This document shows, piece by piece, positions 1-8,424 of a DNA stretch of 50,061 nucleotides. The number at the start of each line of letters is the position of its first letter. Position 1 is the stretch's first letter. Source of the stretch: Rhodovulum sp. GTDB taxonomy: Bacteria > Pseudomonadota > Alphaproteobacteria > Rhodobacterales > Rhodobacteraceae. The stretch is from positions 1 to 50,061 of the forward strand of contig JACKKC010000021.1 in the NCBI GenBank assembly GCA_020637615.1, in the 5' to 3' direction. Both the position numbers and the translations under genes were made by a program. The notes below the pieces were generated by a model. The model made no database searches. It had not been told where the DNA came from and saw nothing but the letters and a program-made list of their open reading frames with translations.

Positions 1-10
1 CGAGCCTGCC

Positions 11-934
11 ATGAACCCTCTGCGCGGAATCGCCCTGAAGGTCCTCTCCGTCATGGTCTTCACCACCATGGCGATCTGCATCAAGCTCGCCGCCGGCCGC
101 ATCCCGCCGGGCGAGGCGGTGTTCTTCCGCTCCTTCTTCGCGATCCCGGTGATCCTGGTCTGGCTCGCCTGGACGAGGAACCTCGCCCATGGGCTCGAGA
201 CGCGGAACCCGATGGGCCACCTCTGGCGCGGCCTCGTGGGCACCACGGCGATGGGCCTCGGCTTCACCGCGCTCGGCCTCCTGCCGCTCCCTGAGGCGAC
301 CGCGCTCGGCTATGCCGCGCCGCTGCTGACGGTGATCTTCGCGGCGATGTTCCTCGGGGAGCAGGTGCGCGTCTTCCGGCTCACCGCGGTGATGGTGGGC
401 CTCGTCGGCGTGATGATCGTGCTGGCGCCGCGGCTGACGCTGACGAGCTTCGACGCGACCTCCAAGCTCCAGACCATCGGCGCGATGGCCGCCCTTCTCG
501 GCGCGGTCTTCGCCGCACTCGCGCAGGTCTTCGTGCGCAAGCTGGTCCAGACCGAGGCCACCGCGGCGATCGTCTTCTACTTCTCCGCGACCGCGACGAT
601 GCTCTCGCTCGCCACCCTGCCCTTCGGCTGGATCCTGCCCGATGCGCGCGAGGCGGCACTCCTGATGAGCGCGGGCTTTCTCGGCGGCATCGGCCAGATC
701 CTCCTGACCGAGAGCTACCGCCATGCCGAGACCGGCGTGATCGCGCCCTTCGAATACGTCTCGATGGTCCTGTCGCTCCTCTTCGGCTACACGATCTTCC
801 GCGAGGTGCCGACCCTGCCGATGCTGCTCGGCGCCACGCTGATCGTCGCGGCCGGACTCTTCATCATCTGGCGCGAGCGCCAGCTCGGGCTCCGGCGCTC
901 CTTGGCCCGCAAGGTGATGACGCCCCAGGGCTGA
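11..934 (+). CDS. EamA/DMT-family transporter
   Basis: This 307-residue protein is almost entirely hydrophobic, with about ten predicted membrane helices in two homologous halves, the layout of EamA (drug/metabolite transporter) proteins. Such proteins export small metabolites through the inner membrane; the substrate cannot be read from sequence. The ATG at 11 gives an N-terminus that enters the first helix after a short basic start, so the gene looks complete although only 10 bases precede it here. A hairpin of the dispersed structured repeat lies 25 bp after the stop. The gene to its left is outside the window, so operon membership is unknown. Confidence 0.85.
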   Translation: MNPLRGIALKVLSVMVFTTMAICIKLAAGRIPPGEAVFFRSFFAIPVILVWLAWTRNLAHGLETRNPMGHLWRGLVGTTAMGLGFTALGLLPLPEATALGYAAPLLTVIFAAMFLGEQVRVFRLTAVMVGLVGVMIVLAPRLTLTSFDATSKLQTIGAMAALLGAVFAALAQVFVRKLVQTEATAAIVFYFSATATMLSLATLPFGWILPDAREAALLMSAGFLGGIGQILLTESYRHAETGVIAPFEYVSMVLSLLFGYTIFREVPTLPMLLGATLIVAAGLFIIWRERQLGLRRSLARKVMTPQG

Positions 935-958
935 GCCGCGCGGGCCGACAGTCGCCCG

Positions 959-1003
959 CCCGATCGACCTATGGGGATCGGGCCGCGCCGGCCGGGGGAA
1001 AGG
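959..1003 (+). repeat. Partial copy of structured repeat (5' hairpin only)
   Basis: Positions 959-982 form a hairpin with outer arms CCCGATC and GATCGGG, an inner CC/GG pair and a TAT loop. The fuller copies at 14893 and 21262 (reverse) have the same stem with CGT or CGC loops. Similarity continues only to about 1003. It lies sense-downstream of the exporter gene that ends at 934. There is no T-run, so it is not a classical terminator. Confidence 0.6.
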
Positions 1004-1134
1004 CGGCGGCGCCACGGGGAGACGGCCGGAATAGCGGCATGGGACACACCCAATGCCCCCTTGGACGAAAGCCCCCCGGGCAGATCCGAGCGCCCCGCTT
1101 GACCCTGCCCCCGGCCTCGTCCATTGCTCCGGCC

Positions 1135-1473
1135 ATGCTGATCTACAAGGTCCTGCGCGCCGCCGAATGGGCGGAGTTCGACCGCGAGGGCCGCAGCCGC
1201 GGCTCCGCCGTCGACCGCACCGACGGCTTCGTGCATTTCTCCACCGCCGAACAGCTCGCCACCACGCTCTCGCGGCATTTCGCCGGCGAGACCGGCCTCA
1301 CCCTGCTCGCCCTCGACGCCGACCGGGCCGGCGCGGCCCTGCGCTGGGAGCCTTCCCGCGGCGGCGCGCTCTTTCCCCATCTCTACCGCCCGCTCGACCG
1401 CGGCGACATCCTCTGGGCGCGGGCGCTCGAGGACGGCCCCGAGGGCGCCATTATCCCGGCGGAGATCGCGTGA
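1135..1473 (+). CDS. DUF952 domain protein
   Basis: This 112-residue soluble protein begins MLIYKVLRAAEW and carries the DGFVHFSTAEQL segment, both typical of DUF952 proteins, whose biochemical role is not established. The frame is open upstream to 1039, but the ATG at 1135 matches the family N-terminus and the upstream part has a non-protein look. Its TGA overlaps the GTG start of pyrD in a GTGA arrangement, so the two are probably translationally coupled. DUF952 next to pyrD is an arrangement I recall from alphaproteobacteria. Confidence 0.85.
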   Translation: MLIYKVLRAAEWAEFDREGRSRGSAVDRTDGFVHFSTAEQLATTLSRHFAGETGLTLLALDADRAGAALRWEPSRGGALFPHLYRPLDRGDILWARALEDGPEGAIIPAEIA

Positions 1474-2543
1474 GCCTCGGCGAGCGGATCGCGCTCCGCG
1501 CCATGGGCCTGCTCGATCCGGAGACGGCGCATGGGGTCGCCCTCGGCCTGCTCAACGCGGGCCTCGGGCCGCGGCGCGATCCGTCCCGGAGCCCCCGCCT
1601 CGCCACGCGGCTCGCCGGGCTAGACCTGCCCAACCCGCTCGGCCTCGCCGCCGGCTTCGACAAGAACGCCCGCGCGATCGGCCCGCTCCTGAAGGCCGGC
1701 TTCGGCTTCCTGGAGGTCGGCGCGGCGACGCCGCTGCCCCAGCCGGGCAATCCCCGGCCGCGGCTCTTCCGCCTGCCCGAGGACCGGGCGGCGATCAACC
1801 GCTTCGGGTTCAACAACGACGGGGTCGCGGCCATCGCCGCCCGGCTCGCCGCCCGGCCGCCGGGCGGGATCGTCGGGCTGAACCTCGGCGCCAACAAGAC
1901 CAGCCCCGACCGGGCGGCGGATTACGCCGCCGTGCTCGCGGCGGCAGGCCGCCACATCGATTTCGCCACCGTCAACGTCTCCTCGCCCAATACCGAGCGG
2001 CTGCGCGAGCTCCAGGGCCGGGCGGCGCTCGCCGGGCTGCTCGCGGGCGTCGCGGCGGCGAATGCCGCACTGCCGCGGCCGGTGCCGATCCTGCTCAAGA
2101 TCGCCCCCGATCTCGGACCGGCGGAGCTCGAGGAGATCGTCGAGGTGGCAGAGGGCTCGGGCATCGCCGGCATCGTCGCCACCAATACCACGCTCGCGCG
2201 CGAGGGCCTCGCCGGACGGCACCGCGGCGAGGCCGGCGGGCTCTCGGGCCGCCCGCTCTTCGCGCGCTCCACGCAGGTTCTCGCCCGGCTCCACCTGCTG
2301 ACCGAAGGCCGCCTGCCGCTGGTCGGGGTCGGCGGCATCGATGGCGCCGACGCGGCCTATGCCAAGATCCGGGCCGGCGCCTCGGCGCTCCAGCTCTATA
2401 CCGCGCTGGCCTACGAGGGGCTCGGCCTCGTGCCGCGCATCCTTTCGGGCCTCGATGCCCTGCTCGCCCGCGACGGCTTCGCGACGCTTGCCGAGGCCGT
2501 GGGCTGCGACGCCGCCGCGCTCGCCGCCGGTGAGCCCGCCTGA
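1470..2543 (+). CDS. pyrD: Dihydroorotate dehydrogenase (quinone), class 2
   Basis: This 357-residue FMN enzyme oxidises dihydroorotate to orotate in pyrimidine synthesis and passes electrons to membrane quinone. The sequence shows GFDKNARAIGPLLKAGFGF, the INRFGFNNDG segment, NVSSPNT with the class 2 catalytic serine, a lysine in ILLKIAPDL, and the phosphate-binding GVGGI segment. The N-terminal stretch before the barrel is the membrane-associating helix region of class 2 enzymes. The start is GTG at 1470, overlapping the DUF952 stop by four bases; a frame open further upstream was not used because it has no family similarity. Confidence 0.95.
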   Translation: MSLGERIALRAMGLLDPETAHGVALGLLNAGLGPRRDPSRSPRLATRLAGLDLPNPLGLAAGFDKNARAIGPLLKAGFGFLEVGAATPLPQPGNPRPRLFRLPEDRAAINRFGFNNDGVAAIAARLAARPPGGIVGLNLGANKTSPDRAADYAAVLAAAGRHIDFATVNVSSPNTERLRELQGRAALAGLLAGVAAANAALPRPVPILLKIAPDLGPAELEEIVEVAEGSGIAGIVATNTTLAREGLAGRHRGEAGGLSGRPLFARSTQVLARLHLLTEGRLPLVGVGGIDGADAAYAKIRAGASALQLYTALAYEGLGLVPRILSGLDALLARDGFATLAEAVGCDAAALAAGEPA

Positions 2544-2609
2544 TCGCCGCTTGCCCCGAGGGGGCGAGCCGGCGAGAATGCAGCGGAAAGACAACCGGGA
2601 GGCCCCAGG

Positions 2610-4100
2610 ATGAAGGGCGACCAGGCACCCGAGGACATCCGCTCGGACAGCTTCGACGTCGAGGCCACCGAACTGCGTGCCGATCTGCTCGACGCTCAGT
2701 TCGACCTGGCCGAGAGCTGCAACCGCGCGATCCTGATCCTGCTCAACGGACCCGACGGCTCGGGCAAGGGCGAGGTGCTCAACCGCCTGCACGAATGGCT
2801 CGACCCGCGCACCATCGCCACGCTCGCCTACGACCTCGACGACCAGAACGACGGCCGCCACCCGATCGCCTGGCGCTACTGGCGCGACCTGCCGGCGCGC
2901 GGCCGCATCGGCGTGGTGCTGGCCTCGTGGTATCACCTCGTGCTGAAGGCGCGCACCACGCGCGCCAAGTCCCGGGCCGAATTCGCCCGCGAGCTGGCGG
3001 CGATCGAGCGCATCGAGGAGATGCTCGACGCCGAGGGCACGACGCTGGTCAAGATCTGGCTCGACCTCTCCCCCGGCAACGCGCGGCGGCGCCGCAAGGC
3101 GAAGGGCAACCGCATGGAGCGGCCCGGTGGGCCGCGCAATCCCCTCGTCCGGGAATGGGCGGCGATCGACACCGCGAGGGGACGCCGCCGCCTCGTGGAG
3201 GCGGCCGACGAGCTGATCGCCACCTCCGCCGGCAGCGACGCGCCCTGGCACCGGATCCCGGCGGATGATCCCCGCGCGCGCGACCTCATGGTCGGCCGTC
3301 TCGTGCTCGAGGCGCTGGAGAAAGCCCGGCGGCAGCGCCCGCCCGCACCCGGCAGGCCGCAGACCCGGCCGCGCCGCATCGCCCCCGGCCCCTCGGCGCT
3401 CGACGCCCTCGACATGAGCCGCAGCATCGACCGCAGCAGCTACGAGGCCGCGCTGGCCAAGGCCCAGATGCAGCTCTTCGAGCTGACCCATTCCGCGGCC
3501 TTCGCCGACAGGGCGCTGATCTGCGCCTTCGAGGGCAACGACGCGGCCGGCAAGGGCGGGGCGATCCGCCGCCTGCGCGCGGCGCTCAACCCGATCACCA
3601 GCCACGTCCATCCCATCGCCGCACCCAGCGACGACGACCTCGCCCGGCCCTATCTCTGGCGGTTCTGGCGGCGCATCCCGCTGCGCGGCCATGTGGCGAT
3701 CTTCGACCGCAGCTGGTACGGGCGCGTGCTGGTCGAGCGCGTGGAAGGCTTCGCCGCGATGGAGGACTGGCGGCGGGCCTATTACGAGATCGCCGATTTC
3801 GAGAGGCAGCTGAGCGACAGCGGCTATATCGTGCAGAAATACTGGCTCGCCATCGACCAGGAGGAGCAGCTGCGCCGGTTCGAGGCGCGCAAGAAGACCC
3901 CGCACAAGCGTTTCAAGATCACGCCCGACGACTGGCGCAACCGCGAGAAATGGCCACTCTACGAAGCCGCCGTGGAGGACATGATCGCGCTGACCTCGAC
4001 CCCGAACGCGCCCTGGACGCTGGTCGAATCCACCCAGAAGCGCTTCTCCCGCCTCAAGGTGCTCGAAACCCTCGTGGCCAGGCTGGAAGCAGAATTGTGA
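2610..4100 (+). CDS. pap: Polyphosphate:AMP phosphotransferase (two-domain PPK2)
   Basis: This 496-residue protein has two tandem PPK2 kinase domains, the architecture of polyphosphate:AMP phosphotransferases that make ADP from AMP and polyphosphate. The N-terminal domain has a Walker A-like GPDGSGKGEVLNRL at about residues 47-60. The C-terminal domain has FEGNDAAGKGG at about 306-316, a Walker B-type FDRSWYGRVLVER near 365 and the KRFKITPDDW lid segment. The N-terminal domain has only LASWYH where the second has FDRSWYG, so it is probably degenerate, as is common in this class. It stands alone between pyrD and convergent MATE genes; ppk1 and ppx are 19 kb away. Confidence 0.9.
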   Translation: MKGDQAPEDIRSDSFDVEATELRADLLDAQFDLAESCNRAILILLNGPDGSGKGEVLNRLHEWLDPRTIATLAYDLDDQNDGRHPIAWRYWRDLPARGRIGVVLASWYHLVLKARTTRAKSRAEFARELAAIERIEEMLDAEGTTLVKIWLDLSPGNARRRRKAKGNRMERPGGPRNPLVREWAAIDTARGRRRLVEAADELIATSAGSDAPWHRIPADDPRARDLMVGRLVLEALEKARRQRPPAPGRPQTRPRRIAPGPSALDALDMSRSIDRSSYEAALAKAQMQLFELTHSAAFADRALICAFEGNDAAGKGGAIRRLRAALNPITSHVHPIAAPSDDDLARPYLWRFWRRIPLRGHVAIFDRSWYGRVLVERVEGFAAMEDWRRAYYEIADFERQLSDSGYIVQKYWLAIDQEEQLRRFEARKKTPHKRFKITPDDWRNREKWPLYEAAVEDMIALTSTPNAPWTLVESTQKRFSRLKVLETLVARLEAEL

Positions 4101-4119
4101 CCCGCCCGCCGGCCGCGCC

Positions 4120-5430
4120 TCACGCCGCCGCGCTCGCCTCCAGCGCCGGATAGCGCAGCGCCAGCGTCACCCCGCGCGCCACGTTGAGTACCATCAGCGC
4201 CGCCCAGAGCCCGTTGTTGCCCCAGGCCGGCAGCAGGATGGCCACGGCGGGAACATAGACCGCGACCGAGATCAGCATGGCGTTGCGCATCTCGCGGGTG
4301 CGGGTCGCGCCGATGAAGATGCCGTCGAGCATCCAGGCGGCCACGGCGAGCGGCGGCAGCAGCACCATCCAGGGCAGATAGACCCGCGCCTCGGCGCGCA
4401 CTGCCGGGCTCACGGTCATCACGTCGATCAACGCGGGGCCGGCCAGCGCCACGAAGAGGCCCATGGCGATCGCGGTGCCCGCACCCCATTGCGAGGCCAC
4501 GATCGCCGCGCGCCGGAGCACCGGCCGCGCCCGCGCCCCCATCGCCGCGCCGACCAGCGCCTCGGCGGCGAAGGCGAAGCCGTCCAGCGCATAGGCGGTG
4601 ATCGAGAGGAACTGCACGAGCACCTGGTTGGCCGCGAGCGTCACGTCGCCGAAGCCGGCCCCGAGGAAGATGAAGCTGGCGAAGCTCGCCTGCAGCAGCA
4701 CCGAGCGGATCAGGATGTCGCCGTTGACCGCCGCCATGCGCCGCAGCCGCGCGGCGTCGAAGACCCGGGAGAGGCCGGGCCGAAGGTCCACCGCGAAGGC
4801 CGTGCCGCAGAGCCAGAGCCCCAGGCCGAGCGCGCTCCATTCCGCGACCAGGGTGGCGGCGGCCACCCCCTCGACCCCCCAGCCGAGCCCGAGCACGAAC
4901 CAGAGGTCCAGCGCGACGTTGACCCCGTTCATCCAGAGCTGCAGCGCCAGCACCGAGCGCGTGCGCTCCATCGCGATCAGCCAGCCGGTCAGCGCGAAGA
5001 TCGCGATCGACGCGGGAGCGCCCCAGATGCGGATCGCCAGATAGTCCCGCGCCAGGGTCTCGACCGCCGCCGAGGCCGGCACCAGCCTGAAGGCCCCGGC
5101 GAAGACCAGCGCCTGGGCGGCGATGAGCACGACCCCCGCCGCGAAGGCGATCATCAGCCCGCGCATCAGGAGCGCGCCCGTCTCCTCCGCCTCGCCCGCG
5201 CCGCGCGCCTGGGCGACCATGCCGGTGGTGCCCATGCGCAGGAAGCTGAAGATCCAGTAGACCGAGCTCAGGATCACCGCGCCGATGCCCACCGCCCCGA
5301 TCGGCGCCGCCGCGCCGAGCTGGCCGACCACGGCGGTATCCACCGCGCCGAGGATCGGGATCGTGGCGTTCGAGATCACGATGGGCAGGGCGATATCGAG
5401 CACCCTCCGGTGCGTGATCGCCTCAGTCAT
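4120..5430 (-). CDS. MATE-family efflux transporter
   Basis: This 436-residue membrane protein has about twelve helices and two similar halves, as in MATE (DinF-type) cation-coupled exporters. The N-terminus LDIALPIVISNATIPILGAVDTAVVGQLG matches the conserved first-helix region with the D-T-A-x-V-G pattern. The ATG at 5430 lies inside the last codons of the upstream thioesterase gene (8-nt overlap), so it is co-transcribed with and probably coupled to the two thioesterase genes. The substrate is not evident. It ends 19 bp from the convergent pap gene. Confidence 0.9.
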   Translation of the reverse strand: MTEAITHRRVLDIALPIVISNATIPILGAVDTAVVGQLGAAAPIGAVGIGAVILSSVYWIFSFLRMGTTGMVAQARGAGEAEETGALLMRGLMIAFAAGVVLIAAQALVFAGAFRLVPASAAVETLARDYLAIRIWGAPASIAIFALTGWLIAMERTRSVLALQLWMNGVNVALDLWFVLGLGWGVEGVAAATLVAEWSALGLGLWLCGTAFAVDLRPGLSRVFDAARLRRMAAVNGDILIRSVLLQASFASFIFLGAGFGDVTLAANQVLVQFLSITAYALDGFAFAAEALVGAAMGARARPVLRRAAIVASQWGAGTAIAMGLFVALAGPALIDVMTVSPAVRAEARVYLPWMVLLPPLAVAAWMLDGIFIGATRTREMRNAMLISVAVYVPAVAILLPAWGNNGLWAALMVLNVARGVTLALRYPALEASAAA

Positions 5431-5935
5431 CCCCGGCGGGCGGCATCAGGAAATGCCCCGTGGCCTGCGCCATGAGCCGCGTCCGGTTGTCCTGCCAGGC
5501 CTCCACATGGACGCTGGCGTAGCGCCGGCCGCTGCGATTGACCCGCCCCCGCGCATAGGCGTCGCGCGGCAGGCCGGAGCGCAGGTAATCCACCGTGAAG
5601 TCGATGGTCTTGGGCATCGGCGGGAAGCGTCCCGCCTCGATCGCCGCGGCCGCCGCACCGCCGCCCTCCATGCGCTCCCAGACCAGCGCCCAGGCGAGCT
5701 CCATGATCGCCGTGATCTCGAGGAATGCGCCGATCGCGCCCCCGTGCAGCGCCGGCAGCATGGGATTGCCGATCAGCTTCTCGTCATAGGGCAGCTGCGC
5801 GGTCAGCTCGTCGCCCCGGCGGTCGAAGACGACGCCCAGATGCCGGATATAGGGCACCGCCTCGACCATGCGCGCCAGCGCCGCGTCGCGGCGCTGCTTG
5901 ACCACCTGCACCGGCTCGGGCCGCGGCCGCGCCAT
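5423..5935 (-). CDS. PaaI-type hotdog thioesterase
   Basis: This 170-residue protein is a single hotdog-fold domain. It contains the HGGAIGAFLEITAIMEL helix of PaaI/4HBT thioesterases, then a beta-sheet segment with TIDFTVDYLRSG. Members hydrolyse acyl- or aryl-CoA thioesters in the cytoplasm. The ATG at 5935 overlaps the stop of the preceding thioesterase by one base (TGATG), so I prefer it to the longer open frame starting at 6052, whose extra residues are shadow sequence. Between family and true substrate nothing can be said; the opposite-strand beta-oxidation operon starts nearby. Confidence 0.85.
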   Translation of the reverse strand: MARPRPEPVQVVKQRRDAALARMVEAVPYIRHLGVVFDRRGDELTAQLPYDEKLIGNPMLPALHGGAIGAFLEITAIMELAWALVWERMEGGGAAAAAIEAGRFPPMPKTIDFTVDYLRSGLPRDAYARGRVNRSGRRYASVHVEAWQDNRTRLMAQATGHFLMPPAGDD

Positions 5936-6411
5936 CACGCCCGCGCCGTCTCGACGGTGAAGGCGCCACTGGCGGCGGCCACCGGCTCCTCGAGCGATTC
6001 CGTATAGGCGAAGGCCCGCACGAAGGCGACCGTGCGGGTGATGCGGTAGCATTCCGCCCGGGCGACGAGCCGCTTTCCCGGCGTCGCCGCGCGCATGTAG
6101 TCAATGCGCAGATCGATCGTCGCCGTGCTCGCGGGCGCGGAGGGATGCGCCATCACGCTCGCGCCGCCGCAGGTGTCGAGCAGGGCGGTGACTACGCCGC
6201 CGTGCAGCACGCCGGTCTCGGGATCGCCGACGAAGCGCGGATCGTAGTCGAGCGCCATCTCCGCCCAGCCCTCGCCGATCCCCACGAGCTCCATCCCGAG
6301 GTCGCGCGAATGCGGCAGCGCCCGGATGAACTGCCCGGCGATACGGGTCTTCTCGATGTCGGCGGCGGAGGCTTCCATGGGTTCCTCGATCGGACCGGCG
6401 GATTTGCTCAC
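5935..6411 (-). CDS. PaaI-type hotdog thioesterase
   Basis: This 158-residue hotdog thioesterase has the signature TGVLHGGVVTALLDTCGG and the following TIDLRIDYMRAATPG strand. It is a distant paralogue of the next gene, with which it overlaps by one base. It is the first gene of a leftward set: thioesterase, thioesterase, MATE exporter. An internal ATG 11 codons in (MEASAAD) is an alternative start. The 228 bp to the divergent acyl-CoA dehydrogenase gene must hold promoters for both directions. A role in clearing CoA esters is inference from family and position. Confidence 0.85.
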   Translation of the reverse strand: MSKSAGPIEEPMEASAADIEKTRIAGQFIRALPHSRDLGMELVGIGEGWAEMALDYDPRFVGDPETGVLHGGVVTALLDTCGGASVMAHPSAPASTATIDLRIDYMRAATPGKRLVARAECYRITRTVAFVRAFAYTESLEEPVAAASGAFTVETARA

Positions 6412-6541
6412 AATGCCGGGGGAGTTTCAAACGGAAACCGCCGGGCCGCGCTGGGGCGCGGCGGGCGCCGCCTTTTCGCCTTGAACCGCGCCGGCCTTCT
6501 GCGCATCCTCCCCATCGGGCCGGAACCCGCGGAGAGCCCAG

Positions 6542-6570
6542 TTGCGCGATAATCCCATTACGACTATCGA
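6542..6570 (+). promoter_or_regulatory. Candidate sigma-70-type promoter for the beta-oxidation run
   Basis: TTGCGC at 6542-6547 is followed after 17 bases by TATCGA at 6565-6570, about 70 bp before the acyl-CoA dehydrogenase start. The match to consensus is moderate, and only position and spacing support it. Confidence 0.3.
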
Positions 6571-6639
6571 TGCGGACCTCCCTTCCGGCGCCGGCAGGCC
6601 CGCGCCACATCTCGACACCGCACAGACAGGGGATCCGGC

Positions 6640-8400
6640 ATGTCCGCCTACGACCCGCCGCTTCGCGACCTCGAATTCATCCTCCACGACATGCTCGCCG
6701 TACAGGAGAGTCCGATCCCCGGCTTCGCGGATCTCGACCGCGATTTCACCGCCGCCATCCTCGGCGAGGCCGGCCGCATCGCCCGCGACGTGCTCGCGCC
6801 GCTCGCCGCGACCGGCGACCGCGAGGGCTGCCGGCTGGAGAACGGCGTGGTGCGCACCCCCGAGGGCTTCAAGGCGGCCTACGACCTGATCGCCGCCGGG
6901 GGCTGGATCGGCCTCGACCTCGATCCCGACTACGGCGGCCAGGGCATGCCGCATGTGCTCAACACCGCCATCGGCGAGATGCATGCCGGCGCGAACATGG
7001 CGCTCAACATGTACTGGGGCCTGAGCCACGGCGCCTATAACGCCATCCACGCCCACGGCTCCGACGAGCAGAAGCGGACCTACCTGCCGAAGCTGGTCGC
7101 GGGCGAGTGGAGCGGGACCATGAACCTCACGGAGCCGCATTGCGGCACCGACCTCGGCCTGCTGCGAACCCGCGCCGAGCCCCGGGACGACGGCAGCTAC
7201 GCGCTGACGGGACAGAAGATCTTCATCTCCGCCGGCGAGCATGACCTGAGCGAGAACATCATCCATCTCGTGCTGGCCAGGATCCCCGGCGGACCTTCAG
7301 GCGTCAAGGGAATCTCGCTCTTCATCGTCCCGAAATTCCTCGTGAAACCAGACGGCGGCTTGGGCGAGCGCAACGCGCTCTCCTGCGGCAAGCTCGAGGA
7401 GAAGATGGGCATTCACGGCAATGCCACCTGCGTGATGAACTACGACGGCGCCACGGGCTTTCTCGTCGGCGCGGCCCATGACGGCCTGCGCGCCATGTTC
7501 ACCATGATGAACGAGGCGCGCCTCTCGGTCGGCGTGCAGGGCCTCGCCCAGGCCGCCGCCGCCTACCAGGCCGCCGCCGACTACGCCCGCGAGCGGCTCC
7601 AGGGCCGCGCCGTCACCGGCCCGGCCAACCCCGACGGCCCGGCCGATCCCCTGATCGTGCATCCCGACATCCGCCGGGCGCTGATGGACCAGCGCGCCTT
7701 CGTCGAGGGAGGTCGGGCCTTCATCCTCTGGGCCGCGAGCCTGATCGACGCGTCAGCCCGCAGCGGCGACGCGGATGCCGAGGGGCTGGTGTCGCTGCTC
7801 ACCCCGGTCATCAAGGGCTTCCTCACCGACCAGGGCTTCGCCAGCGCGGTCCAGGCGCAGCAGGTCTTCGGCGGCCACGGCTATACCGAGGACTGGCCCA
7901 TGAGCCGCTTCGTGCGCGACGCGCGCATCACCATGATCTACGAGGGCGCCAACGGCATCCAGGCGCTCGACCTCGTCGGCCGCAAGCTCGCCCAGGACGG
8001 CGGCAGGCACGCCATGGCCTTCTTCGCGCTGGTGAAGGATTTCATCAAGGCCAACGAAGCCGACGCGACCCTGAAGGCCGAGTTCCTCGACCCGCTCAAG
8101 GCCGCCTCCAAGGACCTGCAGGCGGCGGCGACCTTCTTCGTCGAGACCGGCATGAAGAACCCCGACGCGGCGCTGGCCGGCTCCACCGACTTCCTGCATC
8201 TCTTCGGCCATGTCTGCCTGGGGCTGATGTGGGCGCGCATGGCCCGGGCGGCGCTCGCCGGCGACGAGGATTTCCACCGCGCCAAGCTCGCCACCGGGCG
8301 CTATTACATGGCCCGCCTCCTGCCCGCGACCGCGCTCCACCTCGCCCGCATCCGCTCCGGTGCCGATCCGGTCATGGCGCTGCCGGCCGAGGCGTTCTAA
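6640..8400 (+). CDS. Acyl-CoA dehydrogenase, DmdC-like
   Basis: This 586-residue FAD enzyme is longer than a classical acyl-CoA dehydrogenase and carries the extra C-terminal domain of the DmdC-like subgroup (3-methylmercaptopropionyl-CoA dehydrogenase and relatives). Visible features are the MSAYDPPLRDLEFILHDML N-terminus, the FAD/substrate segment LTEPHCGTDLGLLRT, and IYEGANGIQALDLVGRK, where the glutamate is the expected catalytic base. It catalyses alpha,beta-desaturation of an acyl-CoA. It leads a rightward set with GST and thiolase at gaps of 24 and 12 bp. Whether the substrate is a fatty acyl-CoA or an MMPA-type thioester cannot be decided; the beta-oxidation neighbours favour the former. 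Confidence 0.85.
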   Translation: MSAYDPPLRDLEFILHDMLAVQESPIPGFADLDRDFTAAILGEAGRIARDVLAPLAATGDREGCRLENGVVRTPEGFKAAYDLIAAGGWIGLDLDPDYGGQGMPHVLNTAIGEMHAGANMALNMYWGLSHGAYNAIHAHGSDEQKRTYLPKLVAGEWSGTMNLTEPHCGTDLGLLRTRAEPRDDGSYALTGQKIFISAGEHDLSENIIHLVLARIPGGPSGVKGISLFIVPKFLVKPDGGLGERNALSCGKLEEKMGIHGNATCVMNYDGATGFLVGAAHDGLRAMFTMMNEARLSVGVQGLAQAAAAYQAAADYARERLQGRAVTGPANPDGPADPLIVHPDIRRALMDQRAFVEGGRAFILWAASLIDASARSGDADAEGLVSLLTPVIKGFLTDQGFASAVQAQQVFGGHGYTEDWPMSRFVRDARITMIYEGANGIQALDLVGRKLAQDGGRHAMAFFALVKDFIKANEADATLKAEFLDPLKAASKDLQAAATFFVETGMKNPDAALAGSTDFLHLFGHVCLGLMWARMARAALAGDEDFHRAKLATGRYYMARLLPATALHLARIRSGADPVMALPAEAF

Positions 8401-8424
8401 GCTCCGCCGCGGGAGGGAGAGCAC

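Noticed and set aside
1620..3905. Long open minus-strand frame (about 760 codons) opposite pyrD and pap
   Set aside because: It runs across two well-supported plus-strand genes, has low-complexity Gly/Arg/Asp-rich composition and no recognisable domain; it is a by-product of very high third-position GC.
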